Shown here: in pieces, positions 1-8,409 of the stretch | Numbering within the stretch: position 1 is the first letter of the stretch | Layout of the letters: the number at the start of each line of letters is the position of its first letter | DNA from: Sporosarcina sp. P13 | Lineage (GTDB): Bacteria; Bacillota; Bacilli; Bacillales_A; Planococcaceae | Assembly: GCF_002743055.1 (NCBI RefSeq) | Contig: NZ_PDYM01000004.1 | Location: forward strand, 1-64,000 | Direction of reading: 5' to 3' | DNA: 64,000 nucleotides | Notes under the pieces: generated by a model | Told to the model about the DNA's origin: nothing | The model's input: the letters and a program-made list of their open reading frames with translations, nothing else | Database searches by the model: none | Position numbers and translations under genes: made by a program

Positions 1-125
1 GGAAAGCGCCGTTCAGCCTCGAAAGGCGTTGGAGGGCTAGTCACAAAAGGTGCGCACTTTGCACCTTTTTGAAAAGACCGAAACGACCCGAGAGGCTGGC
101 GCTTGGAACTGGATGTAATCAAAAG
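1..125 (+). repeat. Structured dispersed repeat, copy A (partial)
   Basis: A non-coding stretch upstream of cysE that can fold into a branched hairpin. AAGCGCC (4-10) pairs with GGCGCTT (98-104), AGCCTC (15-20) with GAGGCT (92-97), and AAAAGGTGC (45-53) with GCACCTTTT (61-69). A diverged second copy lies between rpoB and rpoC (12780-12905). The two share the 20-base core GAAACGACCCGAGAGGCTGG (80-99 here), and the outer stem differs in a pairing-preserving way. It is probably a genome-wide repeat or small structured RNA of this lineage; the 5' end may be cut by the window edge. A T-box usually precedes cysE in Bacillales, but no T-box motif is visible here. Confidence 0.6.
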
Positions 126-179
126 TGGAAAGCGTCGCCTAGTCTAGGGGTTTATATAAGAAAAAAAGGGGGAAGTTCA

Positions 180-854
180 TTGTTTAAACGCATGAAAGAA
201 GATATCCACTGCATTTTTGAGCAAGATCCAGCTGCTCGCAGCACAGTTGAAGTGATTTTGACGTATTCAGGGTTACATGCCATTTGGTTGCATCGTGTGG
301 CGCACGCTTTCTATAAGCGCAATCTTCGCTTTTTAGCCCGTGTTGTCTCGCAGGTTAGTAGGTTTTTTACAGGTATCGAAATTCATCCAGGGGCAGTGAT
401 TGGAAGAAGGCTTTTTATTGACCACGGAATGGGTGTAGTCATTGGGGAAACTTGTGAAATTGGGGATGATGTTACGCTTTATCAAGGCGTGACGCTAGGT
501 GGAACGGGGAAAGAAGGCGGTAAGCGACACCCGACGCTGTGCGATAACGTATTAGTCGCGTCGGGGGCCAAAGTTCTTGGATCAATTACGATCGGAGAAA
601 ACAGCAAGGTGGGCGCTGGATCAGTTATTCTTAAAGAAGTACCACCTAATTCCACAGTTGTTGGAATACCGGGTAAAATAGTCATATCAAACGGTGTTCG
701 TGTAAAAGATAAACTAGACCATTCATTGCAAGATCCTATATCAGATGAAATCAAACGTTTAGAACAGCAAATTCAAGAGTTACAGCTGCGGACGCAACAG
801 CTAGAAACACCGAACGAAAAAAAAGGAGATTTACATGAGCATTCAACTTTATAA
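180..854 (+). CDS. cysE: Serine O-acetyltransferase
   Basis: Transfers acetyl from acetyl-CoA to serine, giving O-acetylserine for cysteine synthesis in the cytoplasm. The 224-residue product closely resembles B. subtilis CysE. It has an N-terminal helical part, then a left-handed beta-helix of hexapeptide repeats with the family signatures [21 protein letters not shown] and [13 protein letters not shown]. The frame is open further upstream, but a TTG at 180 preceded by AAGGGGG (167-173) gives the family N-terminus (MFKRMKED, compare MFFRMLKED) and avoids reading through the repeat. It overlaps cysS by 20 bases, so the two are translationally coupled. gltX probably lies just upstream, outside the window. 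Confidence 0.95.
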   Translation: MFKRMKEDIHCIFEQDPAARSTVEVILTYSGLHAIWLHRVAHAFYKRNLRFLARVVSQVSRFFTGIEIHPGAVIGRRLFIDHGMGVVIGETCEIGDDVTLYQGVTLGGTGKEGGKRHPTLCDNVLVASGAKVLGSITIGENSKVGAGSVILKEVPPNSTVVGIPGKIVISNGVRVKDKLDHSLQDPISDEIKRLEQQIQELQLRTQQLETPNEKKGDLHEHSTL

Positions 855-2235
855 CACATTGACTCGAAAAAAAGAAAGGTTCGTTCCATTGGAAGAAGGA
901 AAGGTCAAAATGTATGTCTGTGGCCCAACGGTCTATAACTATATTCATATTGGTAATGCACGGCCTGTTATCGCATTTGATACCGTCCGTCGCTACCTAG
1001 AATACCGTGGATATGAAGTAAACTACGTCTCGAACTTTACAGATGTTGACGATAAAATCATTAAAGCGGCAAACGATTTGAATGAAGAAGTTGGAGAACT
1101 GACAGAACGTTTTATTCAAGCGTATTTCGAAGATGTTCACGCGCTAGGTTGTGAGAAAGCGACAGCTCACCCGCGGGTAACAGAACATATTGAAGATATC
1201 GTTAAGTTTATTCGATTACTAATCGAAAAAGGGTATGCGTATGAAACCAATGGTGATGTTTACTACCGCACACGTGAATTTGATGGGTACGGTAAGTTGT
1301 CTCACCAATCTATTGATGAATTAAAGGTTGGAGCGCGTATTGAAGAAAATGTGATAAAATCGGATCCGCTAGATTTTGCATTATGGAAAACAGCTAAAGA
1401 AGGCGAGGTCTCATGGGATAGTCCGTGGGGGAAAGGACGTCCAGGTTGGCATATTGAATGTTCTGTTATGGCAAGAGAACTTCTTGGTGACACGATTGAT
1501 ATTCATGCGGGCGGGCAAGATTTAACATTCCCTCATCACGAAAATGAAATTGCGCAATCCGAAGCGGCAACAGGTAAGACATTTGCCAACTACTGGATGC
1601 ATAATGGATATATTAATATCGATAATGAAAAGATGTCCAAATCACTTGGAAACTTCGTTTTAGTACATGATATCCGTAAGCAAATCAATCCGAAAGTGCT
1701 TCGTTTCTTTATGCTTTCTGTTCATTATCGTCATCCGGTTAACTTTGCACAAGAGTTAGTGGAAAGTGCTGCGAATGGACTAGAGCGAATTCAGACAGCG
1801 TACAATAACTTGCAACACAGACTTACGCTTTCTGCTGATTTGGCGGAGGATTCGCAACAGTGGATCACGGGTATTGACGAACAAATCACAGCATTTGAAA
1901 CGGCGATGGATGATGATTTCAATACAGCGAATGCTATTGCGGTTGTTTTTGAATTATCGAAACAGGCAAATATCTATTTACTAGAAAAAAATACGGATTC
2001 TTGCGTGCTGCAACGATTCATTGAAGCTTTCGATTTGTTGATGGGCGTGCTTGGCTTGCCTTTCGAAACGGCAGCTGAATTAGTGGATGATGAAGTAGAT
2101 TCTCTTATCCAAGAGCGTTTGGAAGCACGTAAGAACCGTGACTTTTCGCGAGCGGATGAAATTCGCGATGAATTGAAAGCAAAGGGTATTGTGCTAGAGG
2201 ATACAGCGCAAGGTACTCGCTGGAAAAGAGGGTAA
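835..2235 (+). CDS. cysS: Cysteinyl-tRNA synthetase
   Basis: Class I aminoacyl-tRNA synthetase charging tRNA-Cys, 466 residues, a normal length. Visible are the HIGN signature (residues 38-41), the nearby zinc-ligand cysteine C29, the [10 protein letters not shown] and [10 protein letters not shown] segments carrying the other zinc ligands, and the KMSKS loop. The ATG at 835 lies inside the end of cysE behind an AAAAAGGAG ribosome site. Pairing with cysE couples cysteine supply to its use, as in other Bacillales. Confidence 0.97.
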   Translation: MSIQLYNTLTRKKERFVPLEEGKVKMYVCGPTVYNYIHIGNARPVIAFDTVRRYLEYRGYEVNYVSNFTDVDDKIIKAANDLNEEVGELTERFIQAYFEDVHALGCEKATAHPRVTEHIEDIVKFIRLLIEKGYAYETNGDVYYRTREFDGYGKLSHQSIDELKVGARIEENVIKSDPLDFALWKTAKEGEVSWDSPWGKGRPGWHIECSVMARELLGDTIDIHAGGQDLTFPHHENEIAQSEAATGKTFANYWMHNGYINIDNEKMSKSLGNFVLVHDIRKQINPKVLRFFMLSVHYRHPVNFAQELVESAANGLERIQTAYNNLQHRLTLSADLAEDSQQWITGIDEQITAFETAMDDDFNTANAIAVVFELSKQANIYLLEKNTDSCVLQRFIEAFDLLMGVLGLPFETAAELVDDEVDSLIQERLEARKNRDFSRADEIRDELKAKGIVLEDTAQGTRWKRG

Positions 2236-2239
2236 TCGC

Positions 2240-2659
2240 GTGGGGAATTTGCGTGATATAGACGTCAAACAACTAAACGCTCTTGCTCTCGCATATATGG
2301 GAGATGCGGTGTATGAACAAGCGGTTAGAGAACATTTATTGCGAAGTGGCCGTGTGAAACCGCAAATTCTGCATAAAGAGGCTACACAATTTGTCTCTGC
2401 TAAAGCTCAGGCGCGAATTATTATGACGATGAAAGAACGAAAACTGTTGACAGAGGAAGAAGAGGCCGTCATGCGCCGTGGCCGTAACGCGAAAGCGGGC
2501 TCTGTTCCTAAAAGTACGGATGTTACTACGTATAATTATAGTTCCGCGTTCGAAGCAGTTCTTGGGTATGTGTATCTTTTGAACCGACAAGAACGTCTTG
2601 CTGAGTTGATAGCTAAAGCGATTCGATACGTAGAACACCCTGAGGAGGAAATGGTATGA
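2240..2659 (+). CDS. mrnC: Mini-ribonuclease III (23S rRNA maturation)
   Basis: Small RNase III-type endonuclease lacking the double-stranded RNA-binding domain. In B. subtilis it matures 23S rRNA, probably with ribosomal protein L3. The 139-residue product has the family's catalytic-domain segments [12 protein letters not shown] (residues 15-26), [17 protein letters not shown] and [11 protein letters not shown]. The GTG start at 2240 lies 4 bases after cysS and matches the family N-terminus. Its stop overlaps the rlmB start (ATGA). Confidence 0.93.
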   Translation: MGNLRDIDVKQLNALALAYMGDAVYEQAVREHLLRSGRVKPQILHKEATQFVSAKAQARIIMTMKERKLLTEEEEAVMRRGRNAKAGSVPKSTDVTTYNYSSAFEAVLGYVYLLNRQERLAELIAKAIRYVEHPEEEMV

Positions 2660-3414
2660 CAGAGCAAGAAGTTGAATTGATCGGCGGTAGAAATCCGGTT
2701 GTTGAAGCATTACGGTCTGGTCGGCAACTAAATAAAATATGGGTTGCGGAAGGAGTCAATAAGAAAAGTATTGGCGAAATTATGAAGCTTGCGAAAGAAG
2801 CGGGAGTAATCGTTCAGACATCTCCAAAACAAAAGTTGGATGGAATGACGGATATTAGTCATCAAGGGATTGTTGCTTCGGTTGCAGCATACGGTTATGC
2901 GGAACTAGATGATTTATTTGCAGTTGCAAAAGAGAGAGTGCAGGATCCTTTGTTCATCATTCTTGATGAACTTGAAGATCCTCATAACTTAGGTTCTATT
3001 TTGCGAACTGCAGATGCTTCCGGCGTTCATGGGATTATTATTCCGAAAAGAAGAGCGGTTGGCTTGACGGGGGTTGTAGCGAAAGCGTCAACAGGTGCAA
3101 TTGAGCATATCCCGGTTGTGCGAGTAAATAATTTAGCGCAAACAGTGGAAGACTTAAAAAAACGTGGGGTGTGGATTGCTGGAACGGACGCGGCCAATTC
3201 AACTGATTATCGCCATATGGATGCGACATTACCACTCGCTATCATTATCGGTAGTGAAGGTAAAGGGATGTCAAGAATCTTACGTGAGAAATGTGATTTT
3301 CTTTATAGTTTGCCTATGGTTGGGCAAGTAACCTCTTTAAATGCTTCGGTAGCGGCAGCTTTGCTGATGTATGAAGTTCTACGAAAGCGTCAATCTGCCC
3401 AGGCTACATCATGA
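2656..3414 (+). CDS. rlmB: 23S rRNA (guanosine-2'-O-)-methyltransferase RlmB family
   Basis: SpoU/TrmH-type (SPOUT) 2'-O-methyltransferase, 252 residues. An N-terminal substrate-binding domain ([15 protein letters not shown], residues 10-24) is followed by the knotted catalytic domain with [18 protein letters not shown] (motif 1), [11 protein letters not shown] (motif 2) and [14 protein letters not shown] (motif 3). B. subtilis YacO is the orthologue. It overlaps mrnC and rae1 by 4 bases each, forming a compact RNA-maturation group. Confidence 0.9.
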   Translation: MTEQEVELIGGRNPVVEALRSGRQLNKIWVAEGVNKKSIGEIMKLAKEAGVIVQTSPKQKLDGMTDISHQGIVASVAAYGYAELDDLFAVAKERVQDPLFIILDELEDPHNLGSILRTADASGVHGIIIPKRRAVGLTGVVAKASTGAIEHIPVVRVNNLAQTVEDLKKRGVWIAGTDAANSTDYRHMDATLPLAIIIGSEGKGMSRILREKCDFLYSLPMVGQVTSLNASVAAALLMYEVLRKRQSAQATS

Positions 3415-3926
3415 AAAAAGATGTGCTGCTCGTTGATGGCTACAATGTCATCGGGGCATGGCCGGAATTACAAGAATTAAAAAAAGATGATTTAGCGCAA
3501 GCGCGAGATCGTTTAATAGAGCGGATGGCGGAATTCCAAGCGACCAAGGGATGGCGTGTCATTATTGTGTTCGACGCGCATCTCGTTCCGGGAATTGAAA
3601 AGCGCAAGAAGCAATACCGTGTGGAAGTGGTCTTTACTAGAGAAAATGAAACTGCGGATGAGCGAATTGAAAAACTCGTATCAGAATTATCGAATCGATT
3701 AACACAAATCCACGTCGCAACTTCCGATCTGGTAGAACAATGGGTTGTGTTTGCGCAAGGAGCCTTACGAATATCGGCTCGTGAACTAGAAATTGCTATG
3801 AAAGAAGTCGATTACTTAATTGCCCGGAAAGTTAGGAATTCCAGGGAAGAACGTCCTCTTTCAAAGATACCGCTGTCAGAAGAAGTTGCTAAAGCATTTG
3901 AAAAAATGAGACGTGGGGAACAATGA
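3411..3926 (+). CDS. rae1: Ribosome-associated endoribonuclease Rae1 (YacP, NYN domain)
   Basis: PIN-like NYN-domain nuclease of 171 residues. In B. subtilis, Rae1 enters the ribosomal A site and cleaves mRNA during translation. The N-terminal VDGYNVIGAWPEL carries the catalytic aspartate, with further acidic residues at VFDAHLV and FTRENETADERIE. It overlaps rlmB by 4 bases. A strong promoter for sigH begins 5 bases after its stop. Confidence 0.9.
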   Translation: MKKDVLLVDGYNVIGAWPELQELKKDDLAQARDRLIERMAEFQATKGWRVIIVFDAHLVPGIEKRKKQYRVEVVFTRENETADERIEKLVSELSNRLTQIHVATSDLVEQWVVFAQGALRISARELEIAMKEVDYLIARKVRNSREERPLSKIPLSEEVAKAFEKMRRGEQ

Positions 3927-3930
3927 GCGG

Positions 3931-3959
3931 TTGACGGAAAAAAGTACCACGTCTATACT
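3931..3959 (+). promoter_or_regulatory. Sigma-A promoter for sigH
   Basis: TTGACG (3931-3936) and TATACT (3954-3959) are separated by exactly 17 bases, immediately after rae1. Transcription would start near 3966, before sigH. No AbrB or other operator is recognisable. Confidence 0.7.
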
Positions 3960-4008
3960 GACTTGATAAAACCAATAAAACTCTGGGGTGGAGAGGTTGG
4001 TGCGGAAT

Positions 4009-4647
4009 ATGGAATATGAGAAGACTAGAAATGACTTTTCTGTACTTTCAGATGAAGAGATGATTGAACTGATACATCTGGGAAACTCCGATGTGCTAGA
4101 ATTTTTGATCACTAAATTTCAGCCGATTGTTCGGATGAAAGCTAGAACGTATTTTATCATTGGCGGAGATAGGGAAGATATCGTACAAGAAGGAATGATC
4201 GGACTTTATAAGGCAATTCGAGATTTTCGACCGGATCGATTGAGTTCTTTCAAAGTGTTTGCTGAGCTTTGTATTACAAGACAAATTATTACGGCTATTA
4301 AAACGGCGACCCGGCAAAAACATATTCCGCTTAATACTTCAGTTTCGCTGGACAAGCCTATATATGACGAAGAGCAAGAACGCACACTGTTAGATATCAT
4401 TGCTGGCTCTACAATTGATGATCCTGAAGACTTGATGATTCATAAAGAAAGCTTTTCTTTTATGGAAGAGGAGATGAATAAAGTATTGAGCGCACTAGAA
4501 AAAGAAGTACTCACACTTTATTTGGAGGGTCAATCCTATCGGGAAATTTCAGAAGTGTTGAATCGCCAAGTGAAGTCTATTGATAATGCACTTCAACGCA
4601 TCAAACGTAAGCTGGAGCATTCAATGGCAATGGATCTTGTACGCTGA
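4009..4647 (+). CDS. sigH: RNA polymerase sigma-H factor (Spo0H)
   Basis: Alternative sigma factor for the transition to stationary phase and early sporulation. Region 2 (ADREDIVQEGMIGLYKAI-like segment, here GDREDIVQEGMIGLY) and region 2.4 (ITRQIITAIKTATRQKHIP) are nearly identical to B. subtilis SigH, and region 4 (LYLEGQSYREISEVLNRQ) is a helix-turn-helix. The start is uncertain. The frame is open from GTG 3988, with GTG 4000 and ATG 4009 as alternatives. GGAGAGG at 3990-3996 is the only ribosome site and fits 4009 (long spacing) better than 4000 (too short). Its presence supports a spore-forming host. Confidence 0.93.
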   Translation: MEYEKTRNDFSVLSDEEMIELIHLGNSDVLEFLITKFQPIVRMKARTYFIIGGDREDIVQEGMIGLYKAIRDFRPDRLSSFKVFAELCITRQIITAIKTATRQKHIPLNTSVSLDKPIYDEEQERTLLDIIAGSTIDDPEDLMIHKESFSFMEEEMNKVLSALEKEVLTLYLEGQSYREISEVLNRQVKSIDNALQRIKRKLEHSMAMDLVR

Positions 4648-4663
4648 CCGCGTGGAAAGTGAA

Positions 4664-4692
4664 TTGACATGTCGTGTGTTAAATGGTACTCT
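4664..4692 (+). promoter_or_regulatory. Possible promoter for rpmG-secE
   Basis: A consensus TTGACA (4664-4669) lies 17 bases before TACTCT (4687-4692), which matches the -10 box poorly. A small hairpin, CAAGAC-TATT-GTCTTG (4699-4714), follows before rpmG. The promoter is plausible but weak. Confidence 0.35.
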
Positions 4693-4727
4693 TTAGCAAG
4701 ACTATTGTCTTGAATAGGTGAAACTAC

Positions 4728-4877
4728 GTGGTGAAAAAAATAATCATTTGCTGTGAAAAATGCGGCTCGCGAAACTATACTTTACCTGCTAGTAATCAAG
4801 CGCGTGAAGGAAGAATTGAATTGAAAAAGTTTTGCAGTCATTGCAACGCGCACACGCTGCATAAGCAAACCATTTGA
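4728..4877 (+). CDS. rpmG: 50S ribosomal protein L33 (zinc-binding form)
   Basis: Small basic large-subunit protein of 49 residues, MVKKIIICCEKCGSRNYTLP at the start. Two CxxC pairs (CEKC and CSHC) make it the zinc-ribbon (C+) form. The GTG at 4728 is preferred over the adjacent GTG 4731, because it aligns with the family start MRKKITLxC and sits 7 bases after AGGTG. Its position just before secE-nusG is the standard Bacillales arrangement. Confidence 0.9.
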   Translation: MVKKIIICCEKCGSRNYTLPASNQAREGRIELKKFCSHCNAHTLHKQTI

Positions 4878-4933
4878 CCAGTTACATAGAGTTCTAGGTT
4901 GGACGCTATGTCATTCGGAAGGGTTGGAGAAGA

Positions 4934-5119
4934 ATGAGCAAGATCAGCGATTTTTTGAAAAAGGTCATTTCGGAAATGCGGAAAGTCAGTTGGCCGAAGC
5001 GTAAGGAATTGACGAAGTATACTGTGGTTGTTATTTCAACTGTCATTTTTATGGCTGTTTATTTTGGGCTAGTAGATATGGGTATTTCAGGTGTTATGAA
5101 ATGGTATACTGGTCTCTAA
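4934..5119 (+). CDS. secE: Preprotein translocase subunit SecE
   Basis: Essential SecYEG channel subunit of 61 residues with one membrane segment (about residues 29-50, VVVISTVIFMAVYFGLVDMGI). It is preceded by the conserved cytoplasmic motif EMRKVSWPKRKEL. The ATG at 4934 follows GGAG at spacing about 6. It is followed by an intrinsic terminator hairpin before nusG. Confidence 0.95.
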   Translation: MSKISDFLKKVISEMRKVSWPKRKELTKYTVVVISTVIFMAVYFGLVDMGISGVMKWYTGL

Positions 5120-5148
5120 TAGTGAAAGTATGAATAGCTTGAGAATAT

Positions 5149-5176
5149 CCCGTTTTGATGAATAAACGGGTTTTTT
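5149..5176 (+). terminator. Intrinsic terminator between secE and nusG
   Basis: Perfect 7-base stem CCCGTTT (5149-5155) / AAACGGG (5164-5170), 8-base loop, then six T. It lies only 15 bases before the nusG ribosome site, and no promoter is visible between them. nusG must therefore depend on read-through, which makes this an attenuator candidate. Confidence 0.75.
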
Positions 5177-5190
5177 CAGTTCTAATTAGA

Positions 5191-5214
5191 AGGAGGGACG
5201 GACGCGCAGTCCTC
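5191..5214 (+). promoter_or_regulatory. nusG ribosome site inside a hairpin
   Basis: The only good Shine-Dalgarno for nusG, AGGAGGG (5191-5197), lies about 20 bases before the ATGs. It can pair, with one bulged G, with GTCCTC (5209-5214) just upstream of the start. Folding would bring the site closer to the start but also hide it, so either spacing correction or translational control is possible. Confidence 0.45.
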
Positions 5215-5220
5215 AACATG

Positions 5221-5763
5221 ATGGAAATGGATAAAAATTGGTATGTAGTCCATACATACTCGGGATATGAGAATAAAGTAAAAGCGAATCTTGAAAAACG
5301 TGTTGAAACAATGGGTATGTCAGATAAAATTTTCCGTGTCGTCATTCCGGAAGAAGAAGAAACGGATATTAAGGAAGGCAAAAAGAAAACGGTTATGCGT
5401 AAGACGTTCCCTGGTTATGTGCTTGTGGAATTGATTATGACAGACGATTCTTGGTACGTTGTACGTAATACGCCGGGAGTGACAGGGTTCATCGGATCTT
5501 CAGGTGGTGGAGCAAAACCGACTCCGTTGTTACCGGAAGAAGTTGAATTTATTCTGAAGCAAATGGGTATGAAAGAGCAACGTATAGATGTAGATTTTGA
5601 AGTAGGTGAAAGCGTTACTGTGCTAGAAGGGCCGTTTGCACACTTTGAAGGTAAAGTGGAAGAAATTGAACTCGACAAAGGTAAAGTAACTGTTACTGTC
5701 GATATGTTCGGTCGCGAAACGAAGATGGAACTATCGTTTGATCAAGTAGAAAAAATGGATTGA
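5221..5763 (+). CDS. nusG: Transcription elongation/termination factor NusG
   Basis: Binds RNA polymerase across the cleft, and in Bacillus promotes pausing and intrinsic termination. An N-terminal NGN domain (WYVVHTYSGYENKVK, FPGYVLVE, RNTPGVTGFIG) is followed by a C-terminal KOW domain (VLEGPFAHFEGKVEEI, MFGRETKMELSF). Three in-frame ATGs (5218, 5221, 5227) are possible; 5221 gives MEMDKNWYV, close to the family start MEKNWYV. The frame is open back to 5155, but that part overlaps the terminator. The start has no normally spaced ribosome site. Confidence 0.94.
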   Translation: MEMDKNWYVVHTYSGYENKVKANLEKRVETMGMSDKIFRVVIPEEEETDIKEGKKKTVMRKTFPGYVLVELIMTDDSWYVVRNTPGVTGFIGSSGGGAKPTPLLPEEVEFILKQMGMKEQRIDVDFEVGESVTVLEGPFAHFEGKVEEIELDKGKVTVTVDMFGRETKMELSFDQVEKMD

Positions 5764-5786
5764 TAAGGTAATGGATTAATTTTCTC

Positions 5787-5815
5787 TTGCAAAAAGTATG
5801 TAAAGGTGATATCAT
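5787..5815 (+). promoter_or_regulatory. Sigma-A promoter for rplK-rplA
   Basis: TTGCAA (5787-5792), 17-base spacer, TATCAT (5810-5815). The roughly 115-base leader to rplK contains the hairpin CCGAC-ATT-GTCGG near 5860. The leader could carry L11 or L1 feedback control, but I do not recognise a defined leader family. Confidence 0.65.
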
Positions 5816-5935
5816 TTCAAAGGTCAGACTTAGTCTGAACGGATTAACCAATTCTACCGACATTGTCGGCAGGCACATATTTGAGTGGGAGGGGCAACCC
5901 AATTACCACATCACGGACTTAAGGAGGTGTGTCTC

Positions 5936-6361
5936 GTGGCTAAAAAAGTTACTAAAGTAGTGAAATTGCAAATTCCAGCTGGTAAAGCAAACCCAGCACC
6001 ACCGGTAGGGCCGGCATTAGGTCAAGCAGGTGTTAACATCATGGGATTCTGTAAAGAATTTAACGCTCGCACAGCTGATCAAGCAGGTCTTATTATTCCT
6101 GTTGAAATCTCTGTATTCGAGGACCGTTCATTTACATTCATCACAAAAACTCCGCCGGCAGCAGTATTGCTAAAGGTTGCAGCAAACGTTCAAAAAGGTT
6201 CAGGCGAGCCTAATAAAAACAAAGTTGCTACAGTTAAGCGTGATAAAGTTAGAGAAATCGCAGAACAAAAGATGCCAGACTTAAACGCGGCGTCAGTTGA
6301 AGCGGCGATGGCAATGGTCGAAGGTACTGCTCGCAGTATGGGATTCAAAATCGAAGACTGA
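5936..6361 (+). CDS. rplK: 50S ribosomal protein L11
   Basis: GTPase-centre protein of the large subunit, 141 residues, needed for factor binding and for the RelA response. It shows the N-terminal domain ([20 protein letters not shown], including the proline-rich linker) and the C-terminal rRNA-binding domain. The GTG at 5936 follows AAGGAGGTG (5921-5929) and gives MAKKVTKVV; the frame is open to 5885 but without a suitable start. Confidence 0.97.
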   Translation: MAKKVTKVVKLQIPAGKANPAPPVGPALGQAGVNIMGFCKEFNARTADQAGLIIPVEISVFEDRSFTFITKTPPAAVLLKVAANVQKGSGEPNKNKVATVKRDKVREIAEQKMPDLNAASVEAAMAMVEGTARSMGFKIED

Positions 6362-6399
6362 TTTTGGTTCTTCTTAATAAAGCAATGGTTTGAAGGTGG

Positions 6400-6428
6400 A
6401 GGCTGCGGTCAAATGAGATGCGCAGCCT
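6400..6428 (+). promoter_or_regulatory. Hairpin in the rplK-rplA spacer
   Basis: AGGCTGCG (6400-6407) pairs perfectly with CGCAGCCT (6421-6428) across a 13-base loop. It is followed by a smaller GGTTT/AAACC pairing (about 6442-6460) and the rplA ribosome site. There is no T-run, so it is not a terminator. It may be an L1-binding or RNA-processing structure; the role is inference. Confidence 0.4.
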
Positions 6429-6482
6429 TCATTAAGTGGGAGGTTTAATCCGTTAAAACCACAAATGAGGAGGAAAATTCTG

Positions 6483-7181
6483 ATGGCTAAAAGAGGTAAA
6501 AAATTCGTAGAAGCAGTAAAGCTTGTCGATCGTACAGCTACATATTCTGCGAAAGAAGCAATTGAACTTGCTAAAAAAACAAGCACAACAAACTTTGATG
6601 CAACAGTTGAAGTAGCTTTCCGTCTTGGTATTGATACTCGTAAAAACGACCAGCAAATCCGTGGAGCGGTAGTGCTTCCGAACGGTACTGGTAAAACTCA
6701 ACGTGTATTAGTATTTGCAAAAGGCGAAAAGTTGAAAGAAGCAGAAGCTGCAGGCGCAGACTACGTAGGCGACGCAGAATATATTGCTAAAATTCAACAA
6801 GGTTGGTTCGATTTCGACGTAATCGTTGCTACACCTGACATGATGGGCGAAGTTGGTAAGATTGGTCGAGTTTTAGGGCCAAAAGGTCTTATGCCGAACC
6901 CGAAAACAGGAACAGTAACATTCGACGTAACAAAAGCTGTTGAAGAAATCAAAGCAGGTAAAGTTGAATACCGTGCAGACAAAGCTGGAATCATCCACGC
7001 GCCAATCGGGAAAGCATCTTTCGATAACGAGAAGTTGGAAGAAAACTTCTTGACTATCTTTGAAACTATTCAAAAAGCTAAACCGGCTGCAGCAAAAGGT
7101 ACGTTCATGAAATCAGTAAACGTTACAACTACAATGGGTCCTGCTATTAAAGTTGATCCGTCAAGTGTAACTGTAAAATAA
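6483..7181 (+). CDS. rplA: 50S ribosomal protein L1
   Basis: Stalk protein binding 23S rRNA helix 76-78, 232 residues. In other bacteria it also represses its own mRNA. The signatures [19 protein letters not shown] and the C-terminal [12 protein letters not shown] are intact. The ATG at 6483 follows GAGGAGG and gives the family start MAKRGKKF. Confidence 0.97.
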   Translation: MAKRGKKFVEAVKLVDRTATYSAKEAIELAKKTSTTNFDATVEVAFRLGIDTRKNDQQIRGAVVLPNGTGKTQRVLVFAKGEKLKEAEAAGADYVGDAEYIAKIQQGWFDFDVIVATPDMMGEVGKIGRVLGPKGLMPNPKTGTVTFDVTKAVEEIKAGKVEYRADKAGIIHAPIGKASFDNEKLEENFLTIFETIQKAKPAAAKGTFMKSVNVTTTMGPAIKVDPSSVTVK

Positions 7182-7184
7182 TTA

Positions 7185-7213
7185 TTGACAAGCATAAAGT
7201 GATCTGTTAAGAT
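7185..7213 (+). promoter_or_regulatory. Sigma-A promoter for rplJ-rplL
   Basis: Consensus TTGACA (7185-7190), 17-base spacer, TAAGAT (7208-7213), starting 4 bases after rplA. It drives the L10 leader. Confidence 0.75.
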
Positions 7214-7224
7214 TACGCTTGTTA

Positions 7225-7358
7225 TGATGATAACCATTTGTACCGAAGACAGCAGGTGTGGCTTGCCACTTAATGCTCCTGCCGAGGACAAGACGCTCTT
7301 TTTTTAAAGATGACGACTTTTCTGCCCTCATGTCTTAGACATTGAGGGCTTTTTATAT
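7225..7358 (+). ncRNA. Ribosomal protein L10 leader with terminator
   Basis: The 5' leader contains the L10-leader signature ACCGAAGACAGCAGG (from 7242) and its partner CTGCCGAGGACAAGACGC (from 7278). An intrinsic terminator follows, GCCCTCA (7324-7330) / TGAGGGC (7343-7349) plus a T-run. In the known family, the L10(L12)4 complex binds the leader and lowers rplJL expression. The terminator implies transcriptional attenuation here. Confidence 0.85.
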
Positions 7359-7394
7359 CGGTATAAGTGACCCTAATTTTCAGGAGGTGTCAAC

Positions 7395-7895
7395 ATGAGC
7401 AAAATTTTAGAAGCTAAACAAGCGGTTGTAACAGAAATCGCTGATAAGTTGAAAGGAGCTGCTTCTGTAGTTGTTGTAGATTACCGTGGTTTAACGGTTG
7501 CGCAAGTTACAGAATTGCGTAAACAACTTCGTGAAGCAGGCGTTGAGTTCAAAGTTTACAAAAACTCTATGACTCGTCGTGCAGCAGAATCAGCAGGTCT
7601 TGAAGCTTTGAATGAAAACCTTACAGGACCAAACGCTATTGCCTTCTCAACAGAAGACGTGGTAGCGCCAGCGAAAATCTTGAACGATTTCGCTAAAAAG
7701 AATGAAAAGCTTGAAATTAAAGCAGGTGTGATCGAAGGTAACGTCGCATCAGCAGAAGACGTAAAAGCATTGGCTACTCTACCATCACGCGATGGTCTAC
7801 TATCTATGCTACTCAGCGTACTTCAAGCGCCGGTACGAAACTTCGCACTTGCTACAAAAGCAGTTGCAGAGAAAAAAGAAGAACAAGGCGCTTAA
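7395..7895 (+). CDS. rplJ: 50S ribosomal protein L10
   Basis: Anchors L7/L12 dimers to the ribosome, 166 residues. The globular rRNA-binding part has [20 protein letters not shown] and [12 protein letters not shown], and the C-terminal helix binds L12. The ATG at 7395 follows AGGAGGTGT. It is controlled by the L10 leader and cotranscribed with rplL. Confidence 0.97.
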   Translation: MSKILEAKQAVVTEIADKLKGAASVVVVDYRGLTVAQVTELRKQLREAGVEFKVYKNSMTRRAAESAGLEALNENLTGPNAIAFSTEDVVAPAKILNDFAKKNEKLEIKAGVIEGNVASAEDVKALATLPSRDGLLSMLLSVLQAPVRNFALATKAVAEKKEEQGA

Positions 7896-7961
7896 TTTTG
7901 CGTCTTGACCACGACCGGAACAAACGATCCGGTTAATACAACTTCCCAGGAGGAACTTAAA

Positions 7962-8321
7962 ATGACTAATGCACAAATCCTAGACGCAATTAAAGAAATG
8001 ACAGTTCTTGAACTAAACGACCTAGTAAAAGCAATCGAAGAAGAATTCGGCGTAACAGCAGCAGCACCAGTTGCAGCAGCTGGAGCAGTTGCTGAAGCGG
8101 CTGAAGAGCAATCAGAATTCGACGTAATCCTTGCATCTGCAGGTGCTGAAAAGATTAAAGTAATTAAAGCTGTTCGTGAAATCACTGGCCTAGGCTTAAA
8201 AGAAGCTAAAGCTCTTGTAGACGAAGCTCCTAAAGCTGTTAAAGAAGGCGTAGCTAAAGAAGAAGCTGAAGAATTGAAAGCGAAACTTGAAGAAGTTGGC
8301 GCATCTGTAGAAGTTAAGTAA
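7962..8321 (+). CDS. rplL: 50S ribosomal protein L7/L12
   Basis: Stalk protein recruiting GTPase factors, 119 residues. An N-terminal dimerisation helix pair is followed by an alanine-rich hinge ([17 protein letters not shown]) and the C-terminal factor-binding domain ([20 protein letters not shown]). The ATG at 7962 follows AGGAGG. A short inverted repeat, ACCGG/CCGGT (about 7915-7935), in the spacer from rplJ may tune the higher output L12 needs. Confidence 0.97.
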   Translation: MTNAQILDAIKEMTVLELNDLVKAIEEEFGVTAAAPVAAAGAVAEAAEEQSEFDVILASAGAEKIKVIKAVREITGLGLKEAKALVDEAPKAVKEGVAKEEAEELKAKLEEVGASVEVK

Positions 8322-8341
8322 TTTCTACTTCCCTGAGAAAG

Positions 8342-8366
8342 GCCCGTCTATTTGACGGGCTTTTTT
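8342..8366 (+). terminator. Terminator after rplL
   Basis: GCCCGTC (8342-8348) / GACGGGC (8354-8360) with a 5-base loop, followed by six T. It ends the rplJL transcript. Confidence 0.9.
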
Positions 8367-8409
8367 CTTCATATACAGTTACTTAATAGGGTTTAAGCGG
8401 GAGGTATAT

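Noticed and set aside
1-179. T-box leader for cysE-cysS
   Set aside because: Expected by gene order, but the T-box sequence and terminator/antiterminator pair are not present in these bases; it may lie upstream of the window.
69-179. Extended N-terminus of CysE from an upstream start
   Set aside because: The extension reads through the structured repeat and has no ribosome site; TTG 180 gives the family N-terminus.
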